Assembly (NCBI GenBank): GCA_910587635.1
Contig: CAJUNB010000027.1
Location: forward strand, 62,001 to 126,000
DNA from: an uncultured Lachnospiraceae bacterium
GTDB lineage: Bacteria; Bacillota; Clostridia; Lachnospirales; Lachnospiraceae
Length of the DNA: 64,000 nt
Direction of reading: 5' to 3'
Shown here: in pieces, positions 37,050 through 45,744 of the stretch
Numbering within the stretch: the first letter of the stretch is position 1
Layout of the letters: every line of letters begins with the position of its first letter
Notes under the pieces: generated by a model
What the model was told of the DNA's origin: nothing
What the model saw: only the letters and a program-made list of their open reading frames with translations
Databases searched by the model: none
Translations under genes and position numbers: made by a program

Positions 37050-37123
37050 GGCGAGATAGCTCAGTTGGCTAGAGCATGCGGTTCATACCCGCAGTGTCGA
37101 GGGTTCAAATCCCCCTCTCGCTA
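37050..37123 (+). tRNA. tRNA-Met (anticodon CAT), elongator type
   Basis: A 74-nt cloverleaf. GGCGAGA pairs with TCTCGCT, the anticodon stem TGCGG/CCGCA encloses TTCATAC with CAT at 37084-37086, and the T arm carries GGTTCAAATCC. The first pair is G-T, and the anticodon stem lacks the three G-C pairs of initiator tRNA. The stem resembles elongator Met more than the lysidine-modified Ile2. CCA is not encoded. Confidence 0.93.
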
Positions 37124-37130
37124 TTGAAAA

Positions 37131-37165
37131 AAGTCTGGAAATAAAATTTCCAGACTTTCTTTTCT
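37131..37165 (+). terminator. Intrinsic terminator of the tRNA operon
   Basis: AAGTCTGGAAAT and ATTTCCAGACTT form a perfect 12-bp stem with a 3-nt loop, followed by TCTTTTCTTC. The next 140 bp, up to the SPFH promoter, hold no gene I can support. Confidence 0.9.
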
Positions 37166-37305
37166 TCTGCCCTATTAAGTGCTGTGTCAGTTTCTGGAGG
37201 TATAATTGCCTGCACAGAATGGTAAAATGTTTCATATCCAAGATCAGGAGAGGGGGTTGCGGTTTCGTCTTCATAATTTATCTCCATTTTCCTGTCTGAT
37301 TGATA

Positions 37306-37334
37306 TTGACTAATCTGATAACTCTCGCTATCCT
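37306..37334 (+). promoter_or_regulatory. Promoter of the SPFH gene
   Basis: TTGACT (37306-37311) and TATCCT (37329-37334) are 17 bp apart, and the start codon is about 35 bp downstream. Confidence 0.62.
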
Positions 37335-37366
37335 AATAGTATATCAGATATAAGGGAGAAAAGAAA

Positions 37367-38500
37367 ATGGCATTAGGAATGGATATCATAAAAATAATCA
37401 AATACGAAGGACCGAATACAAACGAAGTTCTCGTATGGAAGCACCCTGCGGAGAATTTCAACACCACCAGCCAGCTGATTGTACATGAATCCCAGACTGC
37501 GATACTGTTTCGGGACGGGCAGGCACTGGATATGTTTGGCCCCGGGCGACACACGCTGGAAACGGAAAATATCCCACTGCTCAGACGTATTATCAATATT
37601 CCTACCGGCGGAAAGACTCCCTTTCGCTGTGAAGTATATTTTATCAATAAAGTAGATGTCCTGGATGTTCTCTGGGGAACTTCCCAGCCCATGCCCATTC
37701 AGGATCCTGTATATCATATTATTCTGCCAGTACGGGCAAACGGCCAGTTTGGACTACATATTACGAACAGCCGCCAGCTGCTTGTCAGACTGATCGGTAC
37801 TACCAGTGACCTGACCAAAAAGAGAGTGGCCGAACTGTTCCGGGGAATCCTTATGTCCAAAGCCAAAAATCTGATCGCGGATCTGATCACTGAAAATCAG
37901 ATCAGTTTCGTGGAAATCCACAGTCACTTGAATGAAATATCGGATAGAATCAAAGAACAGGTATCCCCCCTCTATGCCGACTACGGAATGGAAATTATCA
38001 ACTTTTTTGTCAATTCCATCTCAGTCCCGGAAAACGATCCGGGGTATATCCAGATACGCTCTGCACTTGCCAAAGCCAAAGAAACAGAACTCCTGGCAAA
38101 GGGAGAAAAAGCCCAGATGGATATTCTCGGCTATAATTATCAGCAAAAACGAACTTTTGATATGCTGGACAAAGCCGCCCAGAATGAAGGCGGCGGTTCC
38201 GGCGTCATCGGCGCAGGCATCGGCATGGGAATGGGCGTAGGCATCGGCAATATGGTAGGCAGCGCTGTCGGAAACGCTATGGACAGCGCAGGCATCGGCG
38301 GCGCTCTCTTTTCTGATACCCCTAAAGCAAGATCGTCTTATTCCGGTCAGATTCATTGTCCTTCCTGCCGGACACTTCTCCCGCAGGGAGCCAGATTCTG
38401 CTTTGAGTGTGGTACAAAAATAGCAGAAAAATGCCCCGAATGTGGTGCGCAATTACCTTCCGGGGCAAAATTCTGTCTGGAATGTGGCAAGAAAATATAA
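37367..38500 (+). CDS. SPFH-domain protein with double zinc ribbon (YdjI-like)
   Basis: A 377-residue protein. The SPFH/band-7-like domain covers about residues 20-240 (SQLIVHESQTAILFRDGQALDMFGPG near its start, then a helical region ending ALAKAKETELLAKGEKAQ). A glycine-rich stretch follows (about 285-320, GVIGAGIGMGMGVGIGNMVG), which may contact membrane. The C-terminus has two zinc ribbons: CPSC...CFEC (about 335-352) and CPEC...CLEC (about 358-375). Bacillus YdjI has the same plan and is linked to PspA-type membrane-stress proteins, but none is adjacent here. There is no signal peptide. It converges on argS with only 18 bp between stops. Confidence 0.87.
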   Translation: MALGMDIIKIIKYEGPNTNEVLVWKHPAENFNTTSQLIVHESQTAILFRDGQALDMFGPGRHTLETENIPLLRRIINIPTGGKTPFRCEVYFINKVDVLDVLWGTSQPMPIQDPVYHIILPVRANGQFGLHITNSRQLLVRLIGTTSDLTKKRVAELFRGILMSKAKNLIADLITENQISFVEIHSHLNEISDRIKEQVSPLYADYGMEIINFFVNSISVPENDPGYIQIRSALAKAKETELLAKGEKAQMDILGYNYQQKRTFDMLDKAAQNEGGGSGVIGAGIGMGMGVGIGNMVGSAVGNAMDSAGIGGALFSDTPKARSSYSGQIHCPSCRTLLPQGARFCFECGTKIAEKCPECGAQLPSGAKFCLECGKKI

Positions 38501-38518
38501 TTCTTACCATTTGCATTC

Positions 38519-40285
38519 TTACATTCTCTCTGGAGCTGAAAAGCCAAGCAGGTCGATGCATGTCTCCAGCACATTTTCAGTCAACAATAAAAGGGCGATC
38601 CAACCGCTCTTTTTTCTTTTATCCTCTTCTGTCAGAATTTTCGTCTCATGATAAAAACGGTTGAAGGCATTCGCCATATCATAGATATAGGCACATATTT
38701 TATGTGGCGCTGCCTCTTCATGGGCGGATTCTATCGTTGCCTGGAAACCTGCCAGATGCATCATCAGATCTTTCTCTGAACTGCCAGACGCCTCCCGGAG
38801 AGTAACTGTCCTCAGATTTCCTCCCAGCTCTGCATACTTCCTCAGGATCGATTTGATACGGGCTATCGTATATAAAATATAGGGGCCGGTGTCTCCCTCT
38901 GAAGAGCTGAACTTCTCCACATCAAAAATATAGTCTTTGGAAGCCTGATTGGACAGATCCCCATATTTCACAGCGGCAAGAGCCACCTGCCCGGCTGTCC
39001 GTTTTGCCTCTTCTTTGGACATGTCAGGATTTTCTCTGATCTTTTCATACATCTGGGTATTGATTTCCTCCACAAGTGTCTCCAGGCGCATCACACCGCC
39101 CTCTCTCGTCTTGAAAGGCTTCCCGTCTTTGCCGTTCATCGTACCGAAACCCAGAAATTTCAGTACAGTCTCCGGTTTCACAAGTTTCGTCTTTCTGGCA
39201 CACCGAAACACCTGCTCGAAATACAATTCCTGCCGTTTGTCCACCACATAGATGATCTCATCGGGCTTTATTTTTTCCATCCGCTCCATAATCGTAGCCA
39301 GATCTGTCGTATTGTACAGAGATGCTCCATCGGACTTCAATATCATACAGGGCGGAATCTCTTTCGTGTCTGTCTCCTCTTTGACATCCACGACAAGTGC
39401 CCCTTCACTTTCATGGGCATACCCTTTCTCCTTCATATAAGTGACCATACCGGGAATGATATCATGTACATCCGATTCTCCTTTCCAAAGATCAAAGGAA
39501 ACTTTCAGATTTTCATAGTTTTTCTTCAGATCGGATACAGAAACGGAAATAATCTGCTTCCACAGTGCCCGATAGCCCCGAACGCCGCTCTGCAGCTTAT
39601 AGGTTGCCTCCATTGCTTTTTCTTTATAGGCAGGATCTTCTTTTGATTTCCCGCTGGCAGTGGGATAGATCTCTTCCAGCTCAGATATCGTAAAAGGTGC
39701 TTCCTCTGGATATTCCCCTGTATAAGCTTCATCGAAATAGACAAGCTGCGGCCTTCGTTCTTTCAGTTCTGTTATAATAAGACCCATCTGCAGTCCCCAG
39801 TCTCCCAGATGAATATCTCCGATGACTTCATGTCCCCGATATCTGGCAATTCGCTTTACGCTTTCCCCGATAATAGCCGAACGCAGATGTCCCACATGGA
39901 GCGGTTTTGCCACATTCGGTCCGCCATAATCAATGACAATCTTCTTTCTTACCGTCGGCTCTTCCAGCCCAAATTTAGGACTTTCCTGCATTTTCCTTAC
40001 ATAGTCTGCAAGAAAGGTTTCCTTCACTTTCAGATTGATAAATCCCGGAGGCACCGCATCCGCACTGGAAAATACTACGCTTTCCTTCAATTTCTCTGCC
40101 ACATCATTTGCTATTACAATCGGTGCCTTTTTATATTTTTTGGCACCCGCCATGGCACCGTTACACTGATATTCACACAGGTCAGGCCGGTTGGAAACAG
40201 TCACCCTTCCCAGCTCTTCTTCATAACCGGCAGCATCAAACGCCGATTTTACCTCTTTTGATATCAAATCCAAAATCTTTTCCAT
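38519..40285 (-). CDS. argS: Arginyl-tRNA synthetase
   Basis: A class I synthetase of 588 residues that charges tRNA-Arg. The N-terminal additional domain (MEKILDLISKEVKSAF...) is followed by the HIGH-type motif in KPLHVGHLRSAIIG (about residue 125). The KMSK position is the variant usual in ArgRS, seen as PFKTREGGVMRLETL (about 365). The C-terminal helical anticodon-binding domain starts near SQASKDYIFDVEKF and ends with RPERM-like residues. The reading frame is open 216 nt further upstream into queH, but MEKIL is the family start and GAGGAAG lies in front. It is the last gene of the carA-carB-queH-argS run. Confidence 0.96.
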   Translation of the reverse strand: MEKILDLISKEVKSAFDAAGYEEELGRVTVSNRPDLCEYQCNGAMAGAKKYKKAPIVIANDVAEKLKESVVFSSADAVPPGFINLKVKETFLADYVRKMQESPKFGLEEPTVRKKIVIDYGGPNVAKPLHVGHLRSAIIGESVKRIARYRGHEVIGDIHLGDWGLQMGLIITELKERRPQLVYFDEAYTGEYPEEAPFTISELEEIYPTASGKSKEDPAYKEKAMEATYKLQSGVRGYRALWKQIISVSVSDLKKNYENLKVSFDLWKGESDVHDIIPGMVTYMKEKGYAHESEGALVVDVKEETDTKEIPPCMILKSDGASLYNTTDLATIMERMEKIKPDEIIYVVDKRQELYFEQVFRCARKTKLVKPETVLKFLGFGTMNGKDGKPFKTREGGVMRLETLVEEINTQMYEKIRENPDMSKEEAKRTAGQVALAAVKYGDLSNQASKDYIFDVEKFSSSEGDTGPYILYTIARIKSILRKYAELGGNLRTVTLREASGSSEKDLMMHLAGFQATIESAHEEAAPHKICAYIYDMANAFNRFYHETKILTEEDKRKKSGWIALLLLTENVLETCIDLLGFSAPERM

Positions 40286-40304
40286 AAAAACTTCCTCTTT
40301 CTTC

Positions 40305-40997
40305 CTATATGGGTTTCTTCCCGGAGTCTTTCTCCGCCTTCGAGAAAACACACCCGCAATAATTCTGTCTGTACAGATCATATTTTCGAGACAGTTCAAC
40401 AGACTGTTTATATCCCTCTTTTTTCTTAAAGTCGGAAGGTAAAAATGGTACTTCATACTGCTCTGCCAACTGCTGTCCGATCTCATTGAGAAGCCGGGCA
40501 TTTTTCAAAGGACTGATCGTCAATGTAGTAGTAAAATAATCATAGCTTAGCTCTTTTGCCAGTTTCGCTGTCTCTTCCAGCCGCAGTTGAAAGCATCGCT
40601 CACACCGCAGTCCACCTTCCGGACATGTCTCCAACCCGGCTGCCAGATTCAGAAAAACTTCCGGCTCATAGGGCGCCTCCTGTATTTCTATGGGAAATAC
40701 AGATTCCTCTCTCCATGCCGAAAGGGAAGAGCCATCCTCCTCCAGTATCCCCTGCTGCGCCGCTTCCGTATTCAGCACAGCAATCAGCCGCTTCTGTTCT
40801 TCCCTGCGCTTTTCATACTCTGTTTGCTCCGTAATATTGGAGTTATAATAAAATACAGTTATCCTGAAATACTGTCGCAAATAGATAAGAACATAGCTGC
40901 TGCATGGTGCACAACAGCTATGTAACAGCAGCCTCTTTCCCTTTTTTCCTTCCGCTCCCAATAGGTTATCCAGTTCTTTCTGATAATTCCGGTTCAT
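40305..40997 (-). CDS. queH: Epoxyqueuosine reductase QueH
   Basis: QueH performs the last step of queuosine synthesis, reducing epoxyqueuosine in tRNA; it replaces QueG in many anaerobes. The 230-residue protein has the diagnostic HSCCAPCSS motif near the N-terminus (about residue 28), CERCFQLRLEETAKLA in the middle, and FKKKEGYKQSVELSRKYDLYRQNYCGC near the end. These Cys residues hold an iron-sulfur and an iron centre in the family. A GTG that overlaps the carB stop is also in frame, but it has no Shine-Dalgarno, while GGA lies 8 bases before the ATG at 40997. It lies between carB and argS. Confidence 0.93.
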   Translation of the reverse strand: MNRNYQKELDNLLGAEGKKGKRLLLHSCCAPCSSYVLIYLRQYFRITVFYYNSNITEQTEYEKRREEQKRLIAVLNTEAAQQGILEEDGSSLSAWREESVFPIEIQEAPYEPEVFLNLAAGLETCPEGGLRCERCFQLRLEETAKLAKELSYDYFTTTLTISPLKNARLLNEIGQQLAEQYEVPFLPSDFKKKEGYKQSVELSRKYDLYRQNYCGCVFSKAEKDSGKKPI

Positions 40998-41026
40998 ATC
41001 TATTCCATCATCCTCAACCGCCCAAA

Positions 41027-44000
41027 TCACAGAGAAGCAATATCAATCAATGTCAGAACGTCCGCCTGTGCATTCTCCAGACTCGTGACAAGGGCTCTCG
41101 CCGTATCCAGACTCGTCAGACAGGTGACCCCTGTTTCGATGGCAGTACGCCGAATTAAGAAACCATCCCTTGATTTATCCCGTCCCTGAGTAGGAGTATC
41201 GATCACCAGATCGATCTTATGTCCCAGTATGAGGTCCATCACCGTAGGAGACTCCTGCTGAATCTTATTGACTTTCCGTGCCTTTACGCCGGCCTCCTTG
41301 AGAGCCGCTGCCGTACTTCTCGTGGCATAGATGGTATAGCCCAGCTTTTCAAAACGCCTACTGATCTCGATCGCCTCTCCTTTGTCCGCATCCTTTACCG
41401 TGATAATCATCTGACGGTGTTTGGGCAGATCAATTCCTGCTCCGAGGAATGCTTTGTACAGTGCTTCCCGGAACGTACCGGCGATTCCCAGACATTCTCC
41501 CGTGGACTTCATCTCCGGCCCGAGGCTGATCTCCGCTCCACGTATCTTCTCAAAAGAAAATACCGGCATCTTGATGGCCACATAACCCGCTTCTTTTTGC
41601 AGCCCCGGTTCATAGCCAAGCTCCCGGATGGTCTTCCCGATCATCACCTGCGTCGCCAGATCTACGATAGGAATCCCCGTCACTTTACTGATATAGGGGA
41701 CCGTCCTGGAAGAACGGGGATTGACTTCGATCACATATACTTCATCTCCCATGGCAATAAACTGAATGTTAATGAGTCCCCGCACATGGAGCGCCTTTGC
41801 CAGACGTTTTGTATACTCTCCGATCTTTTCTTTTACGGCAGCCTCTATTGTATGGGCAGGATAGACAGAAATACTGTCCCCGGAATGGACACCCGTCCGC
41901 TCGATATGCTCCATAATACCCGGAATGAGAATATCCGTACCATCGCATACCGCGTCCACTTCGATTTCTTTTCCCTGCAAATATTTATCCACCAGTATCG
42001 GATGATCCTGGGCAATCCGGTTGATGATCGCCATAAATTCTTCGATCTCTTTATCATCCACAGCGATCTGCATCCCCTGGCCGCCCAGAACATAAGAAGG
42101 CCGTACCAGTACCGGATAACCGAGCCTGTTTGCCACTGCTTTCGCTTCTTCAGCCGTATAGACAGTCCCTCCAGCCGCCCTGGGAATCTGTGTCTGCTCC
42201 AGTATCCGGTCAAACAGCTCCCTGTCTTCTGCCGCATCCACGTCCTCTGCTTTCGTCCCCAGTATAGGAACTCCCATTTTCATAAGACTCTCTGTCAGTT
42301 TAATAGCGGTCTGTCCGCCAAACTGTACCACAGCCCCATCCGGTTTTTCCAGATTGACAATATTTTCCACATCCTCCGGCGTAAGTGGCTCGAAATAGAG
42401 CTTGTCTGCAATATCGAAATCGGTACTTACTGTCTCCGGGTTATTATTGACGATAATCGTCTCATATCCGGCCCTGGAAAAAGCCCAGGTAGCATGTACC
42501 GAACAGTAATCGAACTCGATTCCCTGTCCGATTCGAATGGGGCCGGAACCAAGGACAAGTACCTTCTTCCTGCCCATCGTTTCCACTACTTCATTCTCAC
42601 TGCCAAAACAGGAGTAATAATAAGGCGTGCTGGCAGCAAACTCCGCCGCACAGGTGTCTACCATTTTAAAGGCGGCTACGATACCGTTATCATAGCGCAT
42701 CTGTCTGATCTCTTTTTCTGACATTCCTGTCAGTCTGGAAATCACATTGTCAGGGAATTCAATTCTTTTTGCCTCTTTCAGCAGTTCCACCGTCAGAGGG
42801 CCTTTTTGCAGCGCCTCTTCCATTTCCACAAGAATTGCCAGTTTATCGATAAACCATACATCAATCATGGTGATCTCGTGTATTGTCTGATAATCCACGC
42901 CTTTGCGTAACGCTTCTGCTATGACATAAATCCTCTGATCGTCCACGACCTTCAGCCGTTCTGTCAGTTCCTCAGCAGATAATCCACTGAAATCCACGCT
43001 CAACAGACAGTCCACATGCTGCTCCAGAGAACGAATCGCCTTCATCAGGGCCCCTTCAAAATTCTGGCAGATGCTCATGACCTCTCCTGTGGCCTTCATC
43101 TGGGTAGTCAGTGTACGCTTTGCCGTAATAAATTTGTCAAAGGGAAGCCTTGGCAGCTTGACAACACAGTAATCCAGCGCCGGTTCAAAACTGGCGTAGG
43201 TCTTGCCCGTAATGGAATTTTTGATCTCATCCAGCGTATAGCCAAGGGCAATTTTAGCCGCCACTTTTGCGATGGGATATCCCGTTGCCTTGCTGGCAAG
43301 CGCGGAAGAACGGCTGACCCGGGGATTGACTTCGATCACACAGTATTCAAAACTGGTAGGATGCAGTGCGAACTGTACATTACACCCTCCTGTAATTTCC
43401 AACTCACTGATAATATTCAGCGCCGAGCTGCGCAGCATCTGATATTCTTTATCTCCCAGCGTCTGAGAGGGTGCTACGACGATACTGTCTCCCGTATGTA
43501 CACCCACCGGGTCGATATTTTCCATATTACATACGGTAATGCAGTTACCGACACTGTCCCGCATGACCTCATACTCGATCTCTTTCCAGCCCGCGATACA
43601 GCGCTCCACGAGTACCTGTCCCACTCTGGAAAGCCGCAGACCATTGGCCAGTATCTCTTCCAGCTCGATCTGATTGTGGGCGATACCGCCGCCGCTTCCT
43701 CCCAGTGTATAGGCCGGACGAAGCACCACCGGATAACCGATCTGGCCTACAAAGGCAATACCATCCTCGATGTTTTCCACTACTTTGGAAGCCGCACAGG
43801 GTTCCCCGATCTTCTCCATCGTATCTTTGAATTCCTGTCGGTCCTCTGCCTTCCTGATAGTAGCAGCCGTCGTCCCAAGTAATGTCACATTGTGAGCCTT
43901 CAAAAAACCGGACTCCTCCAGCTCCATACCCAGGTTCAGACCCGCCTGTCCCCCCAGCGTAGGCAGAATACTGTCCGGTTTTTCCTTTTCAATCAGGCGT

Positions 44001-44224
44001 TTCAACACTTCCACTGTCAGCGGTTCGATATAGACTCTGTCCGCAATATCTTTATCCGTCATAATCGTAGCCGGATTGGAATTAATCAGTACGACTTCAA
44101 CGCCTTCCTCTTTCAGGGAACGGCATGCCTGCGTTCCCGCATAATCAAACTCAGCCGCCTGTCCGATGACGATAGGACCGGAACCGATCACCAGTACCTT
44201 TTTCACATTTGGATTTTTAGGCAT
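41027..44224 (-). CDS. carB: Carbamoyl-phosphate synthase large subunit
   Basis: CarB makes carbamoyl phosphate from bicarbonate, ammonia and two ATP for arginine and pyrimidine synthesis. The 1065 residues show the expected internal duplication: [21 protein letters not shown] at the N-terminus and [21 protein letters not shown] at about 560. Each half has an ATP-grasp domain ([24 protein letters not shown]). The C-terminal 130 residues are the MGS-like allosteric domain ([20 protein letters not shown]). The start overlaps carA by 8 bp, so translation is coupled. The stop is 29 bp before queH. Confidence 0.97.
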   Translation of the reverse strand: MPKNPNVKKVLVIGSGPIVIGQAAEFDYAGTQACRSLKEEGVEVVLINSNPATIMTDKDIADRVYIEPLTVEVLKRLIEKEKPDSILPTLGGQAGLNLGMELEESGFLKAHNVTLLGTTAATIRKAEDRQEFKDTMEKIGEPCAASKVVENIEDGIAFVGQIGYPVVLRPAYTLGGSGGGIAHNQIELEEILANGLRLSRVGQVLVERCIAGWKEIEYEVMRDSVGNCITVCNMENIDPVGVHTGDSIVVAPSQTLGDKEYQMLRSSALNIISELEITGGCNVQFALHPTSFEYCVIEVNPRVSRSSALASKATGYPIAKVAAKIALGYTLDEIKNSITGKTYASFEPALDYCVVKLPRLPFDKFITAKRTLTTQMKATGEVMSICQNFEGALMKAIRSLEQHVDCLLSVDFSGLSAEELTERLKVVDDQRIYVIAEALRKGVDYQTIHEITMIDVWFIDKLAILVEMEEALQKGPLTVELLKEAKRIEFPDNVISRLTGMSEKEIRQMRYDNGIVAAFKMVDTCAAEFAASTPYYYSCFGSENEVVETMGRKKVLVLGSGPIRIGQGIEFDYCSVHATWAFSRAGYETIIVNNNPETVSTDFDIADKLYFEPLTPEDVENIVNLEKPDGAVVQFGGQTAIKLTESLMKMGVPILGTKAEDVDAAEDRELFDRILEQTQIPRAAGGTVYTAEEAKAVANRLGYPVLVRPSYVLGGQGMQIAVDDKEIEEFMAIINRIAQDHPILVDKYLQGKEIEVDAVCDGTDILIPGIMEHIERTGVHSGDSISVYPAHTIEAAVKEKIGEYTKRLAKALHVRGLINIQFIAMGDEVYVIEVNPRSSRTVPYISKVTGIPIVDLATQVMIGKTIRELGYEPGLQKEAGYVAIKMPVFSFEKIRGAEISLGPEMKSTGECLGIAGTFREALYKAFLGAGIDLPKHRQMIITVKDADKGEAIEISRRFEKLGYTIYATRSTAAALKEAGVKARKVNKIQQESPTVMDLILGHKIDLVIDTPTQGRDKSRDGFLIRRTAIETGVTCLTSLDTARALVTSLENAQADVLTLIDIASL

Positions 44225-45392
44225 TCTTTCCCACCTCCATCATCGCAATAAAACGGTCAAACAGATAACCGGAATCCTGGGGGCCTGGGCAGGCCTCAGG
44301 ATGATACTGTACCGTAAAAATATTTTTTCCAATATAGGTAAGTCCTTCACACGTGCCGTCATTGGCATTTACAAAAGCCGGGACAGCAATATCCGGGTCC
44401 AGTCTGTCCATATCTACTACATAACCATGGTTCTGAGAAGAAATATACACATTCCCTGTCTGCAAATCCTTCACCGGATGATTTCCTCCTCTGTGTCCGT
44501 ATTTCAGCTTATAAGTATCCGCGCCGGTGGCGAGAGCCATCAACTGATGCCCCAGACAGATGGCAAAAATCGGCACATCCGATTCATACAGCTTCCTGAT
44601 CTCATCTATGATGCCAGTACATTCCTTTGGGTCTCCCGGGCCGTTGGACAGCATGATGCCATCCGGCCCGTCTGACAGTATCTCCTCCGCCTTTGTCAGG
44701 GCCGGATATACCGTCACATCAATACCCCTCTTTGCCAGAGAATCTGCAATATTGTATTTGGTGCCCAGGTCCAGAAGTGCCACCCGCTTACCCTTTCCAT
44801 TCAGTTCTCTTACCAGTGTCGGCTTTTTCTCCTTCTCTCCCGTATAGACCGCACTGCCAGATATCGGTCCATTTTCTTTCAGGTCTCTGGATCCTTTTAC
44901 TTCATATCTTTCTGTACAGGTTACTCTTTCTACCACCTTGCCCGTGGTATAAGCTCTCAATTTTGGAAGTATCTCATCGATATGATAGTTTTCATCTGTG
45001 GTAATCATACCGTTCATTGTTCCCTTTTCCCGCAGTAGCTTCGTCAGTGCCCGGGTGTCGATTCCTGCAATACCCGGCACTTCATTTTCTTCCAGAAACT
45101 GCTGAATCGTCATATCACACCGGAAATTACTGGGTATCCGGGAAAGTTCCCTCACGATAAACCCATCGGGCCAGGGACGCCTGGATTCCATGTCTTCTCT
45201 GCAAACGCCATAATTCCCGATCAGGGGATATGTCATGCATACTGCCTGTCCTGCATAGGACGGGTCCGTGAGCACTTCCAGATACCCTGCCATCGATGTG
45301 TTAAATACGATCTCACTGATAATTTCTCTGTCGGCTCCGATATGAGTTCCCTCAAATACAGTGCCGTCTTCCAAAATTAAGAATGCTTTCAT
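44217..45392 (-). CDS. carA: Carbamoyl-phosphate synthase small subunit (glutaminase)
   Basis: CarA hydrolyses glutamine and channels ammonia to CarB. The N-terminal domain begins [19 protein letters not shown] and includes [20 protein letters not shown]. The class I amidotransferase triad is present: Cys in [12 protein letters not shown] (about residue 275) and the His/Glu pair in [12 protein letters not shown] (about 360). At 391 residues it is longer than most CarA (about 355-380) because of a charged insertion (about 165-190, ending [10 protein letters not shown]) before [18 protein letters not shown] lies 5-6 bases before the ATG. The structured repeat element begins about 50 bp upstream. 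Confidence 0.97.
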   Translation of the reverse strand: MKAFLILEDGTVFEGTHIGADREIISEIVFNTSMAGYLEVLTDPSYAGQAVCMTYPLIGNYGVCREDMESRRPWPDGFIVRELSRIPSNFRCDMTIQQFLEENEVPGIAGIDTRALTKLLREKGTMNGMITTDENYHIDEILPKLRAYTTGKVVERVTCTERYEVKGSRDLKENGPISGSAVYTGEKEKKPTLVRELNGKGKRVALLDLGTKYNIADSLAKRGIDVTVYPALTKAEEILSDGPDGIMLSNGPGDPKECTGIIDEIRKLYESDVPIFAICLGHQLMALATGADTYKLKYGHRGGNHPVKDLQTGNVYISSQNHGYVVDMDRLDPDIAVPAFVNANDGTCEGLTYIGKNIFTVQYHPEACPGPQDSGYLFDRFIAMMEVGKNA

Positions 45393-45445
45393 AGTTTCCT
45401 CCTGTTTATGCTGTACAGTTACCGGCGCCCGCCACAGCGCCTGCC

Positions 45446-45553
45446 TTCGCAGTGCACGCTCAAGACCGCTTCGCGGGCTTTCGCTACACTAATGAGCAGT
45501 GCCCAAGCTCGATTTCGCTTCGCTTCTTCTCGCTTTCGGGCTTTCGCCCTATG
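45446..45553 (-). repeat. Tandem structured repeat, copy A
   Basis: A 108-bp unit whose plus-strand start is TTCGCAGTGCACGCTC and end is TTTCGCCCTATG. It is repeated 121 bp further on with only a few mismatches. Read on the minus strand (the direction of purL and carA transcription) it holds GGGC-GAAA-GCCC, a hairpin with a GNRA tetraloop, and other self-complementary pieces such as GAGC/GCTC and CACT/AGTG. Confidence 0.9.
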
Positions 45554-45566
45554 CACCTCGCCCTTT

Positions 45567-45674
45567 TTCGCAGTGCACGCTCAAGACCGCTTCGCGGGCT
45601 TTCGCTACACTAATGAGCAGTGCCCAAGCTCGATTCCGCTTCGCTTCATCTCCCTTTCGGGCTTTCGCCCTATG
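45567..45674 (-). repeat. Tandem structured repeat, copy B
   Basis: The second 108-bp unit, nearly identical to copy A at an offset of 121 bp. Differences cluster near CGATTCCGCTTCGCTTCATC. The minus-strand segment GCACTGCTCATT in this copy is exactly complementary to AATGAGCAGTGC, which lies just after the purL stop, so the two can form a long-range stem. Confidence 0.9.
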
Positions 45675-45684
45675 TTCACTCGTG

Positions 45685-45728
45685 TCTATGGAAAAATATG
45701 CAAGCATATTTTTCCATAGACACTCGTT
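45685..45728. repeat. 42-nt near-perfect palindrome next to the tandem repeats
   Basis: GTGTCTATGGAAAAATATGC is followed after AA by its exact reverse complement. The flanks CACTCG are also echoed on the other side. As RNA it would form a stable 19-20 bp hairpin about 20 nt downstream of the purL stop. It has no T-run, so it is not a classical terminator. Confidence 0.85.
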
Positions 45729-45744
45729 CACGCACTGCTCATTG

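Noticed and set aside
35771..37123. Prophage or genomic island at the tRNA pair
   Set aside because: Only a lone lysozyme gene suggests phage origin. There is no integrase, no duplicated tRNA end and no set of structural genes.
37050..37123. tRNA-Ile2 (lysidine-modified CAT) instead of tRNA-Met
   Set aside because: The anticodon arm TGCGG-TTCATAC-CCGCA resembles elongator Met more than Ile2. This is from memory of typical sequences, so a tRNA classifier would be the proper test.
40998..41030. GTG start for queH overlapping the carB stop
   Set aside because: No Shine-Dalgarno precedes it and it would add 11 residues not resembling the family start. The ATG at 40997 is better placed.
45408..45719. 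Plus-strand open frames across the repeat element
   Set aside because: The peptide is an Ala/Phe/Arg-rich repeat of the DNA unit (SRAFATLMSSAQARF twice). It is a by-product of the tandem repeat, not a credible protein.
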